A stretch of DNA of 64,000 nt from Sphingobacteriales bacterium 50-39 (GTDB lineage Bacteria; Bacteroidota; Bacteroidia; Chitinophagales; Chitinophagaceae): contig MKTZ01000008.1 in NCBI GenBank assembly GCA_001898505.1, positions 62,001 through 126,000 on the forward strand. The letters are read 5' to 3'. Positions 18,322-26,722 of this stretch are shown here, piece after piece. A program made the translations under genes and the position numbers. The notes beneath the pieces were generated by a model that ran no database searches, had not been told where the DNA came from, and worked only from the letters and a program-made list of their open reading frames with translations. How positions within the stretch are numbered: the first letter of the stretch is position 1; every line of letters starts with the position of its first letter.

Positions 18322-18915
18322 ATGGAAAAAGAATTTTCTACCCAGGAAAGCCTGCAGCTGATATCGCAGATGATCAGCAAAGCCAAGGACGACTATATCG
18401 AGACGGGTGTCACCGCGCTGATGTGGGGGGCTATCATTACCTTCTGCTCACTGGTGGCTCTTGTCAAATATCTTTTCTTCCCTAAGATGGGCTGGCTGGA
18501 TACTGTCTGGTGGCTCACTTTTTTAGGTATCATCCCCCAGATAGTCATTGCGCGGCGGGAAAGGAAGCTGCGGAAATACAAGGGGCATGACGATCAGCTT
18601 CGTGGAGGCATCTGGCTAAGCTTTGGCGCCGCCATGATCCTAATGAACTATTTTTTGCTCCGATATGATTTCGTGCAACCCATTTCGGTATATCTGGTCC
18701 TGTACGGCATTCCGACCTTTGCCATCGGCTTTGGCAGGAGGTTCCGGCCCATGGTCATCGGTGGTATTGCCTGCTGGGTATTCGCTATATTGAGCTCGCT
18801 TACTCCCGACCCCTGGGCATTGCTTTATCTGGCGGCGGGATCGCAGCTTGCGTGGTTCATACCGGGACTGATACTGAGAAAAAGATATCTGAAAGTAAAG
18901 ATGAAAAATGTTTAA
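18322..18915 (+). CDS. Integral membrane protein of unknown function
   Basis: A 197-residue protein with a charged N-terminus (about 30 residues) and some five to six hydrophobic helices, with a basic loop RRERKLRKYKG near residue 80. It overlaps the start of the following winged-helix regulator by eight bases, so the two are translationally coupled. Membrane protein plus small regulator pairs of this kind are common in Bacteroidota, but I cannot name the function. Confidence 0.78.
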   Translation: MEKEFSTQESLQLISQMISKAKDDYIETGVTALMWGAIITFCSLVALVKYLFFPKMGWLDTVWWLTFLGIIPQIVIARRERKLRKYKGHDDQLRGGIWLSFGAAMILMNYFLLRYDFVQPISVYLVLYGIPTFAIGFGRRFRPMVIGGIACWVFAILSSLTPDPWALLYLAAGSQLAWFIPGLILRKRYLKVKMKNV

Positions 18916-19198
18916 GGACCTCAACCCCATATTACACTCCCAATTGAGGCTGGCAGTGATCTCCGTCCTGATCAGCGTGAAAGAGGCTGAATTCACCTTT
19001 CTCAGGGAAAAGACCAATGCCACGGCCGGGAATCTCAGCGTACAGATCAACAAACTGAAGGAGGCCGGCTACATCGACGTAGCCAAGCAATTCAAGGATA
19101 ATTACCCTCAGACCATTTGTAAGATAACCCCTCAGGGTGTGGTGGCTTTTGAGCAGTATGTAAAAGACTTGCAGTCGTACCTGGATATTAAAAAATAG
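18908..19198 (+). CDS. Winged-helix transcriptional regulator
   Basis: A 96-residue single-domain DNA-binding protein. It has the helix-turn-helix pattern of small MarR/ArsR-like regulators (FTFLREKTNATAGNLSVQI and LKEAGYIDV), then a wing (ICKITPQGVVAFEQY). No effector domain is visible. It overlaps the upstream membrane protein gene and probably controls its own operon (inference). Confidence 0.85.
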   Translation: MFKDLNPILHSQLRLAVISVLISVKEAEFTFLREKTNATAGNLSVQINKLKEAGYIDVAKQFKDNYPQTICKITPQGVVAFEQYVKDLQSYLDIKK

Positions 19199-19217
19199 GA
19201 GTCCTGACGGCCTAAAG

Positions 19218-19242
19218 CAAGAGCCCCTGTAAGGGGCTCTTG
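19218..19242. terminator. Hairpin between convergent genes
   Basis: CAAGAGCCCC pairs with GGGGCTCTTG (ten pairs, loop TGTAA). It lies between two convergent genes and is likely a bidirectional terminator, though the T run after it is weak. Confidence 0.75.
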
Positions 19243-19268
19243 TGTACTTACCATTCAATTCTTGCTCA

Positions 19269-20675
19269 CTAGCTCTTTGCAAGCCGCATAGTCAGGCGTT
19301 CGTTGCTGTTGATGATCACTTCCAGCTGATACATGCCGGGCTGCAGCGCATGCGTATCTTCAAGATCAAAGGTGTTGGCGCCGTTCTCACCCATAGCCGT
19401 CTTCCTTATGATCTCACTGCCATTGTTATCTGTCACCTTCATCATCACAAAGGATTTTTCCTTCAATTGTACATTCACCTGAATATCGTTCACAACAGGG
19501 TCGGGAGTGACGCTCACCGACTCTACACTCTTGGTGCCATAGGTCCTTACGATGAGCACTTTGGAATAAGTTATTCTGTTCGCGGCGTCTATCTGACGGA
19601 GACGATAATAAAGATCGTTGCTCTTTGCTTTGTGATCATTCACTTTGTCGGTAAAGGAATAGCTTGTACCGGCAGCCGTCACATCTCCCACTTTTTGGAA
19701 ATAGTCGCCATCCATGCTTCTTTCTACTTCAAAGTGTGCGCTGTGGTTGTCGGTGGAGGCAACCCAGTTGATATCCACGGCGTTCTTCCTGTACAGCGCC
19801 TGGAAGTTGGTCAGCGTGCTTCGTACGGGGAATCGGATGGTGGCTACCGTGTTGATGCTGCAGAGGCTGGGGCTGCCGTTGTCACACACTTTGTAGGTGA
19901 AGTGGGTGGAAGACCCTGTAAAACCATCTTTAGGAGTGAAGGCAAACCCGCCATCTTTCTTAAGGTCTACGCTGCCATCGGGAGATTCTTCCAGCAGGTA
20001 GGCCGTCATGGTCTCGTGATTGGGATCATAGTCATTGCTCAGCACATTTCCGTTAGCGGTATGAGAAGCCGTACCCATGAATTTATCGCGCAGCGTCACG
20101 GGAGCTGTGTTGCAGGCAGAAGCATAGTGCGTAGATGCGTCGATGGACAGCTGGTCGATGGCGATCCGTTCGCTGCCGCCGACACCCTGGTAGTTGATAT
20201 ATAATTTATACCCGCCGGCTGTGGCAGACAAGACCTTATTATACGTGTAGACCGTGGTATTGTCCAGACCTGTGAGCTCCATGCTGTCCAATAACATAAC
20301 AGGTTTGTTGTTGGCGTCCGTGGTGTATACCTTGATCCATCTCCTGTCCTTTACAGGCAGGTTGAATTTATAGGTAAAAGAGACGGTAACGGGGCCATTG
20401 AGATCCAGCAGGGGGGTGAAGATACCCGTCATTTCCGTAGCGCTGCCGCCCGTTCCGGATACCATGGCGCCATCCCCTTCCATATTGGGGGTCCAGCCAT
20501 TACGATTGACGTCAAAGTCGGCAAAAAACCAGCAATTGCCTTGCAAAAAACCCTTTATTTCTGTGAGTTTAATGCCTTTACGGGAGTTGAAATTGTCGGA
20601 AGTAGCTGCATGTGCCGGAGAAAGACCGAAGGTCAGGGCAGAAGCAAACAGTAAGGCGAAAAAGTTCCTTTTCAT
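19269..20675 (-). CDS. Secreted multidomain protein with a type IX-secretion-like C-terminus
   Basis: A 468-residue secreted protein with a signal peptide (ending SPAHA). About residues 28-175 look like a jelly-roll or carbohydrate-binding-type region. Next comes an Ig/cadherin-like domain with the family phrase (GNVLSNDYDPNHETM, GFAFTPKDGFTG), then a fibronectin-like domain (INWVASTDNHSAHFEVERS). The last about 80 residues resemble a type A sorting domain (PDPVVNDIQVNV, LQPGMYQLEVI). It is probably exported by the type IX system and attached to or released from the surface. Adhesion or polymer binding is likely; no catalytic domain is seen. Confidence 0.8.
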   Translation of the reverse strand: MKRNFFALLFASALTFGLSPAHAATSDNFNSRKGIKLTEIKGFLQGNCWFFADFDVNRNGWTPNMEGDGAMVSGTGGSATEMTGIFTPLLDLNGPVTVSFTYKFNLPVKDRRWIKVYTTDANNKPVMLLDSMELTGLDNTTVYTYNKVLSATAGGYKLYINYQGVGGSERIAIDQLSIDASTHYASACNTAPVTLRDKFMGTASHTANGNVLSNDYDPNHETMTAYLLEESPDGSVDLKKDGGFAFTPKDGFTGSSTHFTYKVCDNGSPSLCSINTVATIRFPVRSTLTNFQALYRKNAVDINWVASTDNHSAHFEVERSMDGDYFQKVGDVTAAGTSYSFTDKVNDHKAKSNDLYYRLRQIDAANRITYSKVLIVRTYGTKSVESVSVTPDPVVNDIQVNVQLKEKSFVMMKVTDNNGSEIIRKTAMGENGANTFDLEDTHALQPGMYQLEVIINSNERLTMRLAKS

Positions 20676-20992
20676 CTTTGTAATTTTCAGAAGGTGAATA
20701 ATCTGTGAGCGTAAACACGGCGATTCAAAGGAAGGAACTAGTATATAAGCACAACTGTGGTACAGTTAAAACTAAACGTTGTTTGGCTTTTTTCGGGGAT
20801 AATAAATTTAGCGAGGATTGACGTAGGAGATGGTGGAACAAATATAGAGAACACATTCCGGTTTTGCAAGCCTCCAAAGAAAATTTTGAAATTCGGGGGC
20901 TGCGGGCGATCAATCCCGTGTGAGAATTGTTGATAGGATGTGGCCGGCTCACCTCCGGCGGGCCAACGTAAATTACATTGATATTCAATAAT
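20676..20992. other. Divergent intergenic region, 317 bases
   Basis: It separates the secreted protein (minus) from the ABC transporter (plus). On the minus strand a good promoter is visible at 20869-20839, implying a 5' leader of about 155 bases for the secreted protein gene. A short GC-rich inverted segment near 20942-20965 (GCCGGCTCACCTCCGGC) precedes the ABC gene. No coding sequence was recognised. Confidence 0.6.
20839..20869 (-). promoter_or_regulatory. Promoter of the secreted multidomain protein gene
   Basis: On the minus strand TTG (20869-20867), exactly 20 bases, then TATATTTG (20846-20839) matches the Bacteroidota housekeeping promoter fully. Confidence 0.7.
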
Positions 20993-22030
20993 ATGTCTTC
21001 AGTCATCCGGGTCACCGGTCTTACCAAACATTTTTCAGCATCCTGGAGCCCCTGGAAGGGGCTCGTCCGAAGGACAGACATTAGCGATATGCGGGAATTG
21101 GGCTATTTTTCGGACAAGACCAATTACCGTACTTTAAAAGCTGTCGACGGACTGTCCTTTTCGGTGGAGCAAACGGATATATATGGTTTTTTGGGGCAGA
21201 ACGGTGCCGGGAAGTCCACTACCATCCGGATGTTGCTTACGCTGATTGCGCCAACCGATGGCCAGATAGAGATCTTCGGAATGGATCTGAGAACGCATCG
21301 CAGGGAAATATTACGGAGGGTAGGCGCCGTTATCGAGCGGCCCGACCTCTATAAGTATCTTACTGCCTATGAGAACCTTTCTTTGTTTGCGCGTATGAGC
21401 GGTATCCGTCCTTCTTCCCGTATTCTGATGCAGCAACTGGAGCAGGTAGGGCTGGCGGAAAGAGCCCATAGTAAGGTGAGGACCTTTTCGCAGGGGATGA
21501 AGCAAAGATTGGGCATTGCCGTAGCTTTGGTCCATAATCCCGACCTCGTTATCCTTGACGAACCCACCAATGGGCTGGATCCCCAGGGTATCGCGGATGT
21601 CCGCAATCTCATCCTGCATCTCAGCGGCCATGAAAAAAAGACGTTGCTGGTGTCCTCCCATCTGTTGAGTGAAATGGAAATTATAGCTAATCGTATGCTA
21701 ATTATCGATAAAGGGAGGAAGATCGTGGAGGGAAAGGTGTTGGAGCTGTTCGATCCGGGACAAACTCTGGTGGAATTGGATACTCCTGATGGAGCCCTGG
21801 CCGAGGAAATGCTGTGCCGGAGTCCATGGCAGGAATGTCTCCAATCTCGCAAGGACGGGAAGCTCCTGTTGAAAATGGACAAGACACGAATACCTTCCTT
21901 TGTGCGTGACCTTGTCCAGCAGGGTGTGCCTGTTGCCGCCATCCGGCCCCGGCATTCGCTGGAAGATTATTTTTTATCATTGACAACCGCCAATCAGCAT
22001 GTGGAAGCTTTTACAGATAGAGCTGTTTAA
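20993..22030 (+). CDS. ABC transporter ATP-binding protein with a repeat-derived insertion
   Basis: A 345-residue ATPase of ABC-2 type exporters: Walker A (GQNGAGKST), signature (FSQGMKQRLGIA), Walker B (LVILDEPTNGLDP), H-loop (LVSSHLL). I start at ATG 20993. Between the first two strands, about residues 18-37 (WSPWKGLVRRTDISDMRELG) are encoded by a dispersed repeat copy, in frame. Family members normally pass straight from 'LTKHF' to 'KAVDGLSF' here. The ATPase core is intact, so the protein is probably functional. It overlaps the permease gene by 32 bases. Confidence 0.9.
   Translation: MSSVIRVTGLTKHFSASWSPWKGLVRRTDISDMRELGYFSDKTNYRTLKAVDGLSFSVEQTDIYGFLGQNGAGKSTTIRMLLTLIAPTDGQIEIFGMDLRTHRREILRRVGAVIERPDLYKYLTAYENLSLFARMSGIRPSSRILMQQLEQVGLAERAHSKVRTFSQGMKQRLGIAVALVHNPDLVILDEPTNGLDPQGIADVRNLILHLSGHEKKTLLVSSHLLSEMEIIANRMLIIDKGRKIVEGKVLELFDPGQTLVELDTPDGALAEEMLCRSPWQECLQSRKDGKLLLKMDKTRIPSFVRDLVQQGVPVAAIRPRHSLEDYFLSLTTANQHVEAFTDRAV
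21046..21104 (-). repeat. Dispersed repeat copy 5, inside an ABC ATPase gene
   Basis: On the plus strand: GAGCCCC / GGGGCTC with loop TGGAA (21046-21064), hairpin GTCCGAAGGAC (21065-21075), ACATTAGCG, then GCGGGAATTGGGCT (21091-21104). It matches copies 4 and 8 base for base over the last 27 positions apart from single changes, and it keeps the host reading frame open. Confidence 0.78.
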
Positions 22031-22880
22031 AATATTCAAACGTCCCCGTACCTATATCCCTTTTGCGGCCATCGCCGCCATCATCCTCATCATCCAACTG
22101 GGATTGAAATTTGACGGGCAGTCCTATCTGGAGATGGGAATGAGCAGCGTGTCCGATACCTTTTCCATACCCTATTCATTGATCATGAACGGCTACCTGG
22201 TGGCGTTTGTCATCCTCAATACCCTGCTGATCCAGATCCCATTGCTGGTAGCCCTCGTGGCCGGCGATATGGTGGCGGGAGAAGCCAATATGGGTACACT
22301 TCGTCTGCTGGTGACCCGGCCCGTGAGTCGTACCCAACTGATGCTGGTGAAGTTCGGCGCCAGCGTCATCTATACCATTCTGCTGCTGATATGGATGGCC
22401 TTGCTGGCCCTGTTCCTCAGCATGTGGCTTTTTGGCACCAACGACCTTGTCATTGCACGCGACACCGTGATCGAACATATCCGTAAGACAGACGTCCTAT
22501 GGCGATATATAGCCGCCTTTGGGTATGCAATGGTTGCGCTTAGCACCGTGGCCGCCCTGGCTTTTTTGTTGTCGGTGTTTGCAGAGAATTCTATCGGTCC
22601 CATTGTAGCCACTATCAGCATCGTCGTCGTGCTCACCATCCTGTCGGAAATGCGCATACCTATTTACGATAATACCGTAAAGCCATGGCTTTTTACCTCC
22701 CATATGCTGGCGTGGAAGGGATTCTTTTATTCCCAGTCTGATGGGCAGGGAGGCACTATACCCGGCTCCATCGAAAACCTCCCATCCGTACTCAAAAGTC
22801 TGGGCATATTGCTGGCTTATATAGCTGCGTTTGTAACTGCCGCCATATGGGCATTTCGAAAAAAAGATATTTTGAGTTAA
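21999..22880 (+). CDS. ABC-2 type permease
   Basis: A 293-residue membrane protein with about six helices and a cytoplasmic N-terminus (LFKIFKRPRTYIPF), in the pattern of ABC-2 exporters. It overlaps the ATPase gene and forms the transporter with it. A secreted LolA-like protein follows after ten bases and may belong to the same function. Substrate unknown. Confidence 0.85.
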   Translation: MWKLLQIELFKIFKRPRTYIPFAAIAAIILIIQLGLKFDGQSYLEMGMSSVSDTFSIPYSLIMNGYLVAFVILNTLLIQIPLLVALVAGDMVAGEANMGTLRLLVTRPVSRTQLMLVKFGASVIYTILLLIWMALLALFLSMWLFGTNDLVIARDTVIEHIRKTDVLWRYIAAFGYAMVALSTVAALAFLLSVFAENSIGPIVATISIVVVLTILSEMRIPIYDNTVKPWLFTSHMLAWKGFFYSQSDGQGGTIPGSIENLPSVLKSLGILLAYIAAFVTAAIWAFRKKDILS

Positions 22881-22890
22881 TGCATTTGTT

Positions 22891-23574
22891 ATGAACAAAA
22901 TTTTTTTGCTCCTGGCTGGCCTGTTGTTGACATTGGGCGTCTTTGCGCAGCCGGCGTCCGAACTGTTACAAAAGATCCGTGCCCGCCTGGACCGGGTCAA
23001 TGACTACCAGGCCTCGGGCACCATGAAGACAAATGTGAGCTTTTTGAAAGAGCCGGAGGCTTCCGTCACTGTTTATTTTAAAAAGCCGGATAAGCTAAAG
23101 ATCAGGAATGATAAAGGGATCTCTTTTGTTCCGAAAGGAGCGGTAACTATCAGCCTCAACAATCTGCTGAAAGGCTCCTATACCGTGCTGGATGCGGGGA
23201 CCGATACTGCCCAGGGACAGAAAGTAAGATTGATCAAGCTGTTGCCACAGGACGAGAATGCGGACCTTGTGCTATCTACTTTTTGGGTGGACGAAAGCCG
23301 CCTGGTCATTCTGCGGGCACGTACCACCACGCGTGACAACGGTACTTATGATGTGGAATTGCGATACGGGAAATATATTGCCTATGCCCTGCCGGATAAA
23401 GTGCTCTTCACTTTTAATGTCAAGAATTATAAGTTACCCAAGGGCATCACCTTCGACTATGATGACGGATCACCCCAAAAAAAGCAGCTTGCCGGCGATG
23501 GGCGTGGTAGGGTAGAGCTGACTTATAGCTCGTATATCATCAACAAGGGGGTGCCCGACAGCGTGTTCCAGTGA
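22891..23574 (+). CDS. LolA-like periplasmic protein
   Basis: A 227-residue protein with a signal peptide (ending GVFA, mature from Q). It has the half-barrel pattern of LolA/outer-membrane lipoprotein-sorting proteins: an early helix (ELLQKIRARLDRVNDYQASG), then strands with VYFKKPDKLKIRN. It probably carries or binds lipid in the periplasm. Its place after an ABC-2 exporter suggests that the three genes act together. Confidence 0.72.
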   Translation: MNKIFLLLAGLLLTLGVFAQPASELLQKIRARLDRVNDYQASGTMKTNVSFLKEPEASVTVYFKKPDKLKIRNDKGISFVPKGAVTISLNNLLKGSYTVLDAGTDTAQGQKVRLIKLLPQDENADLVLSTFWVDESRLVILRARTTTRDNGTYDVELRYGKYIAYALPDKVLFTFNVKNYKLPKGITFDYDDGSPQKKQLAGDGRGRVELTYSSYIINKGVPDSVFQ

Positions 23575-23575
23575 G

Positions 23576-24661
23576 TTAGTTCTCTTCGATCTTTTCGTCT
23601 TCTGCGTTAGCCAGGACCACCTGGCCCATCTTCTTCAGCGGGTTCTTTCTATTCTCTTCATATTCTTGTCTGTTGCGGATAATATCTATACAAGCATAGA
23701 TAGAGGCCAGGAAGGAGGTGGCGTCGGCCTTGTTCTTGCCGGCGATGTCGAAGGCCGTACCATGGTCGGGTGAGGTCCTGACCATCGGCAGTCCGGCTGT
23801 ATAATTTACTCCTTCACCGGAAGCCAGTGATTTGAAGGGGATCAATCCCTGGTCGTGGTACATGGCCAGCACCGCGTCAAACCGGGAGTGATAATTACGG
23901 GCAAAGAAAGCGTCGGCGCTATAGGGTCCGAATACCAGCATATTGTGTTTGGCGTCCTTGATAGCGGGCTTGATGATCTCTTCTTCTTCCTTCCCGATGA
24001 GACCTTCGTCGCCTGCATGGGGGTTCAGTCCCAAAACAGCGATACGGGGTTTGTCGATGCCAAAGTCCTTTACCAGGCTGTCCCGGAGGATATTCAGCTT
24101 GGACAAAATGGCTTCCCGGGTGATATATTTGGCGATGTCTTTGACAGGTACGTGCTCGGTGACAAGCCCTACCCGGAAGTTATCGGATACCATCAGCATC
24201 AGCACATCATTGACGTTGAAGGCATGTTTCAGATAGGGGGTATGTCCAGTGAAGTTGAAATTGGCGGATTGGGTATTTTTCTTATGAATGGGCGCCGTTA
24301 CCAGTCCCTGGATCTTTTTATCCCGCAGGGCCTCAACGGCTATAGTGAGGGATTTTACGGCATAGCTGCCGCCGATGTCCGTGAGCTGTCCCGGCACGAT
24401 CGCAAGCTCTTCCTCCCAGCAGTTGTAGATATTCACCTGCTTGTGTGCGATGCGGGAAAAGTCCTTTGTGCTTTGGTAATTGAAATTGGCATCCGGAATG
24501 GACTTCCGGTAGAAATTGATCAATTTATTGGAGGCAAATATGATAGGCGTACATAATTCCAGCAGACGATGATCCGAGAAGGCCTTGATGATCAGCTCGG
24601 TTCCGATACCATTCAGGTCTCCGGCGGTAATCCCTATGACAGGTCTTTGTTGTTGGCTCAT
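23576..24661 (-). CDS. pdxA: 4-hydroxythreonine-4-phosphate dehydrogenase
   Basis: A 361-residue PdxA of the vitamin B6 (DXP-dependent) pathway. It oxidises 4-phosphohydroxythreonine with NAD. Visible motifs are GITAGDLNGIG at the start, TAPIHK near 122-127, the metal histidine in GHTPYL (H140), PHAGDEG and MYHDQGLIPFK. Length is normal. It converges with the LolA-like gene with two bases between the stops and diverges from rsmA. Confidence 0.95.
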   Translation of the reverse strand: MSQQQRPVIGITAGDLNGIGTELIIKAFSDHRLLELCTPIIFASNKLINFYRKSIPDANFNYQSTKDFSRIAHKQVNIYNCWEEELAIVPGQLTDIGGSYAVKSLTIAVEALRDKKIQGLVTAPIHKKNTQSANFNFTGHTPYLKHAFNVNDVLMLMVSDNFRVGLVTEHVPVKDIAKYITREAILSKLNILRDSLVKDFGIDKPRIAVLGLNPHAGDEGLIGKEEEEIIKPAIKDAKHNMLVFGPYSADAFFARNYHSRFDAVLAMYHDQGLIPFKSLASGEGVNYTAGLPMVRTSPDHGTAFDIAGKNKADATSFLASIYACIDIIRNRQEYEENRKNPLKKMGQVVLANAEDEKIEEN

Positions 24662-24714
24662 TCACTTAATTTTCAGGGGTAAATGTACGATTTATTAACT
24701 TTACCCCCATTTTC

Positions 24715-25470
24715 ATGTATACCCTCAAAAAGTCTTTAGGTCAGCATTTTCTCCGGGATGAAAATATATCCCGAAAGATAGTGGCTTCTCTTCGCGAGAT
24801 CCTCCCTGCGGAAGGGGTGCGATTATTGGAGGTAGGACCCGGCGCAGGGGCTCTTACCAAATATCTCATTGAAATAGAAGGGATTGACTTCAAGGCCGTA
24901 GAGCTGGATGAAGAAAAGATCGTCTATTTACAAAAGACATGGCCTGGCCTGGCGGGGAAAATATTGCATAAAAGTGTTTTGGATATGGACAGGCCGTTCG
25001 AAGGCCCTTTTACTGTTATAGGTAATTTCCCTTATAACATCTCTACCCAGATACTTTTTAAAATGCTGGAATGGAAGGATCAACTGCTAAGCATGACCGG
25101 AATGTTCCAAAAAGAAGTGGCTCAACGGGTTGCTGCTCATCCGGGGAACAAGATCTATGGGGTGATCAGCGTTCTTATACAGGCGTTCTTTAGGGTGGAA
25201 TACTTATTCGAAGTCCATGAACAGTGTTTTCAGCCTCCTCCAAAAGTAAAAAGCGCCGTAATACGTCTTTTGCCCAGGTCGGACCCGCCTCCTTTCAGAG
25301 ATGAGAAAAGCTTTTTTCTATTGGTAAAGACAGCCTTTAACCAGCGAAGAAAAACATTGCGTAATGCAGTCAAGCCTCTTTTTGAGCAGACGGAAGACCC
25401 TGTTTTTGACAAGCGTGCGGAACAACTGTCCATTGAAGATTTTGCCAGGCTGACCTGGAAAATGCGATAA
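24715..25470 (+). CDS. rsmA: 16S rRNA dimethyladenosine transferase
   Basis: A 251-residue KsgA/RsmA enzyme that dimethylates two adenines in the 3' hairpin of 16S rRNA. It starts with the typical KKSLGQHFLRD, has the SAM site LEVGPGAGALTKYL, the catalytic NFPYNIS, and the C-terminal FNQRRKTLRN. It is divergent from pdxA, as seen in other Bacteroidota. Confidence 0.96.
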   Translation: MYTLKKSLGQHFLRDENISRKIVASLREILPAEGVRLLEVGPGAGALTKYLIEIEGIDFKAVELDEEKIVYLQKTWPGLAGKILHKSVLDMDRPFEGPFTVIGNFPYNISTQILFKMLEWKDQLLSMTGMFQKEVAQRVAAHPGNKIYGVISVLIQAFFRVEYLFEVHEQCFQPPPKVKSAVIRLLPRSDPPPFRDEKSFFLLVKTAFNQRRKTLRNAVKPLFEQTEDPVFDKRAEQLSIEDFARLTWKMR

Positions 25471-25491
25471 ACTATTAACTATAGCAAGCTC

Positions 25492-26415
25492 ATGCAAAAA
25501 GTGATCATCACTGCCAAAGTGCACGATTATCTCCGCGAAAGATTGATACAAAAAGGATACACCGTTGAATATGCGCCTCAAATGACGTATGAAGAGCTTG
25601 CTGGTTCGATTGCGGGGGTGGAAGGGCTTATCGTAACCACCCGGCTGAAGATCGATCGGACGATATTGGACAAGGCATCTTCCCTTAAATGGATCGGCCG
25701 GCTGGGCAGCGGTATGGAGCTCATCGATGTAGATTATGCTACCGCCCGCGGTATACAATGCGTCAGCAGTCCCGAGGGCAATCGGAATGCGGTGGGAGAG
25801 CATGTGCTGGGGATGTTGCTGGGGCTAATGAACAAGCTGTATACCAGCCAAATGGAAATAAAAGAAGGCAAATGGATCAGGGATGCCAACCGCGGTACGG
25901 AGCTTACCGGCAAGACCGTTGGTATCGTGGGATTTGGCAATGCGGGGGGCGCTTTTGCGAAGCTTTTGTCTTCTTTCGACGTCACTATCCTGGCATATGA
26001 TAAATATAAGTTCGACTTTGCCCGGGGAAATGTCCGGGAAGCTTCTTTGGAACAGCTGGGTCGTTATGCCGATGTAATAAGCTTTCATGTTCCGTTGACG
26101 GAGGAGACTTTTCATATGGCGGGGGATAGTTTTTTCAATTCCCTGGAGAGAAAGCCCTGGTTTATCAATGCATCCAGGGGGAAGGTCCATGATACGGCGG
26201 CGCTCATCCGGGCGCTGGAAAATGGCAAGATCGCCGGGGCAGCGCTGGATGTGCTGGAAAATGAGAAGCTGGAGACGTACCCGGACATCCAGCGTCAGCA
26301 GCTCGAATGGCTGTTGAACAGACCGGATGTTCTTATTACACCCCATATTGCCGGATACAGCCATGAGGCGTTCTATAAGATGGCCAAGGTCGTATTGGAA
26401 AAACTTGGTATTTAA
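25492..26415 (+). CDS. D-2-hydroxyacid dehydrogenase, SerA-like
   Basis: A 307-residue NAD-dependent dehydrogenase with Rossmann motif [23 protein letters not shown] (catalytic arginine region) and the histidine in LITPHIAGY. It is shorter than standard SerA and lacks an ACT domain, so it may be a phosphoglycerate dehydrogenase or another 2-hydroxyacid dehydrogenase. It follows rsmA after 21 bases. Confidence 0.85.
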   Translation: MQKVIITAKVHDYLRERLIQKGYTVEYAPQMTYEELAGSIAGVEGLIVTTRLKIDRTILDKASSLKWIGRLGSGMELIDVDYATARGIQCVSSPEGNRNAVGEHVLGMLLGLMNKLYTSQMEIKEGKWIRDANRGTELTGKTVGIVGFGNAGGAFAKLLSSFDVTILAYDKYKFDFARGNVREASLEQLGRYADVISFHVPLTEETFHMAGDSFFNSLERKPWFINASRGKVHDTAALIRALENGKIAGAALDVLENEKLETYPDIQRQQLEWLLNRPDVLITPHIAGYSHEAFYKMAKVVLEKLGI

Positions 26416-26470
26416 GCGGGCCGGACCCGACCCTTTGGCCGGGGCACGGGTGGCCGGCCATTGGGAATAT

Positions 26471-26499
26471 TTGGTTTATATTATTTTCCCCTACCTTTG
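26471..26499 (+). promoter_or_regulatory. Promoter upstream of greA
   Basis: TTG (26471-26473), 18 bases, then TACCTTTG (26492-26499). The start point should be about 26505, giving a leader of more than 200 bases before greA. That leader contains a terminator, a tandem repeat and a dispersed repeat. Confidence 0.65.
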
Positions 26500-26518
26500 C
26501 AGAACGTAACAAATAGTG

Positions 26519-26558
26519 CAACGCTTTTGGATTTCTCCTAAGGCGTTGTATTTTTTTT
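26519..26558 (+). terminator. Early terminator in the greA leader (possible attenuator or small RNA end)
   Basis: CAACGCTTTTGG pairs with CCTAAGGCGTTG (one mismatch, one G-T pair; 26519-26548) and is followed by eight T residues (26551-26558). It lies about 15 bases after the predicted start point. Transcripts could stop here as an RNA of about 50 bases or read through into greA. Confidence 0.7.
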
Positions 26559-26571
26559 CTTTGTTAACAAA

Positions 26572-26613
26572 GCGGACATGCATGTTCGTTAAGCTGACAT
26601 GCGTGGTCGTTAA
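26572..26613 (+). repeat. Two tandem 21-base units in the greA leader
   Basis: Two adjacent 21-base units (26572-26592 and 26593-26613) share the pattern GC-GACATGC-TG-TCGTTAA with three mismatches. The first contains the palindrome ACATGCATGT. The segment is flanked on both sides by TTAACAAAG. Protein binding or RNA folding are possible. Confidence 0.6.
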
Positions 26614-26616
26614 CAA

Positions 26617-26656
26617 AGAGGACCACAGGTCCTCTGGCCGAAGGCCCATCATAAGA
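26617..26656 (-). repeat. Dispersed repeat copy 6, upstream of greA
   Basis: Plus-strand order: AGAGGACC / GGTCCTCT with loop ACA (26617-26635), hairpin GGCCGAAGGCC (26636-26646), then CATCATAAG. Read on the minus strand this gives the usual CTTATGATG core, CCTTCGG hairpin and TGT-loop hairpin. Stem sequences differ from other copies but pair fully. Confidence 0.72.
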
Positions 26657-26722
26657 CCGTGCACTGGGGATGGGTTATTTTTCGGTGTAAACCAGACCCG
26701 GGGCACATCTAAGGAGGCAACT

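Noticed and set aside
19242-20204. A 320-codon plus-strand frame opposite the secreted multidomain protein
   Set aside because: Antisense shadow; the minus-strand gene has a signal peptide, domains and a consensus promoter.
26516-26722. N-terminal extension of greA by 69 codons
   Set aside because: It crosses a terminator and repeats, while ATG 26723 has a strong ribosome site and gives the normal GreA length.
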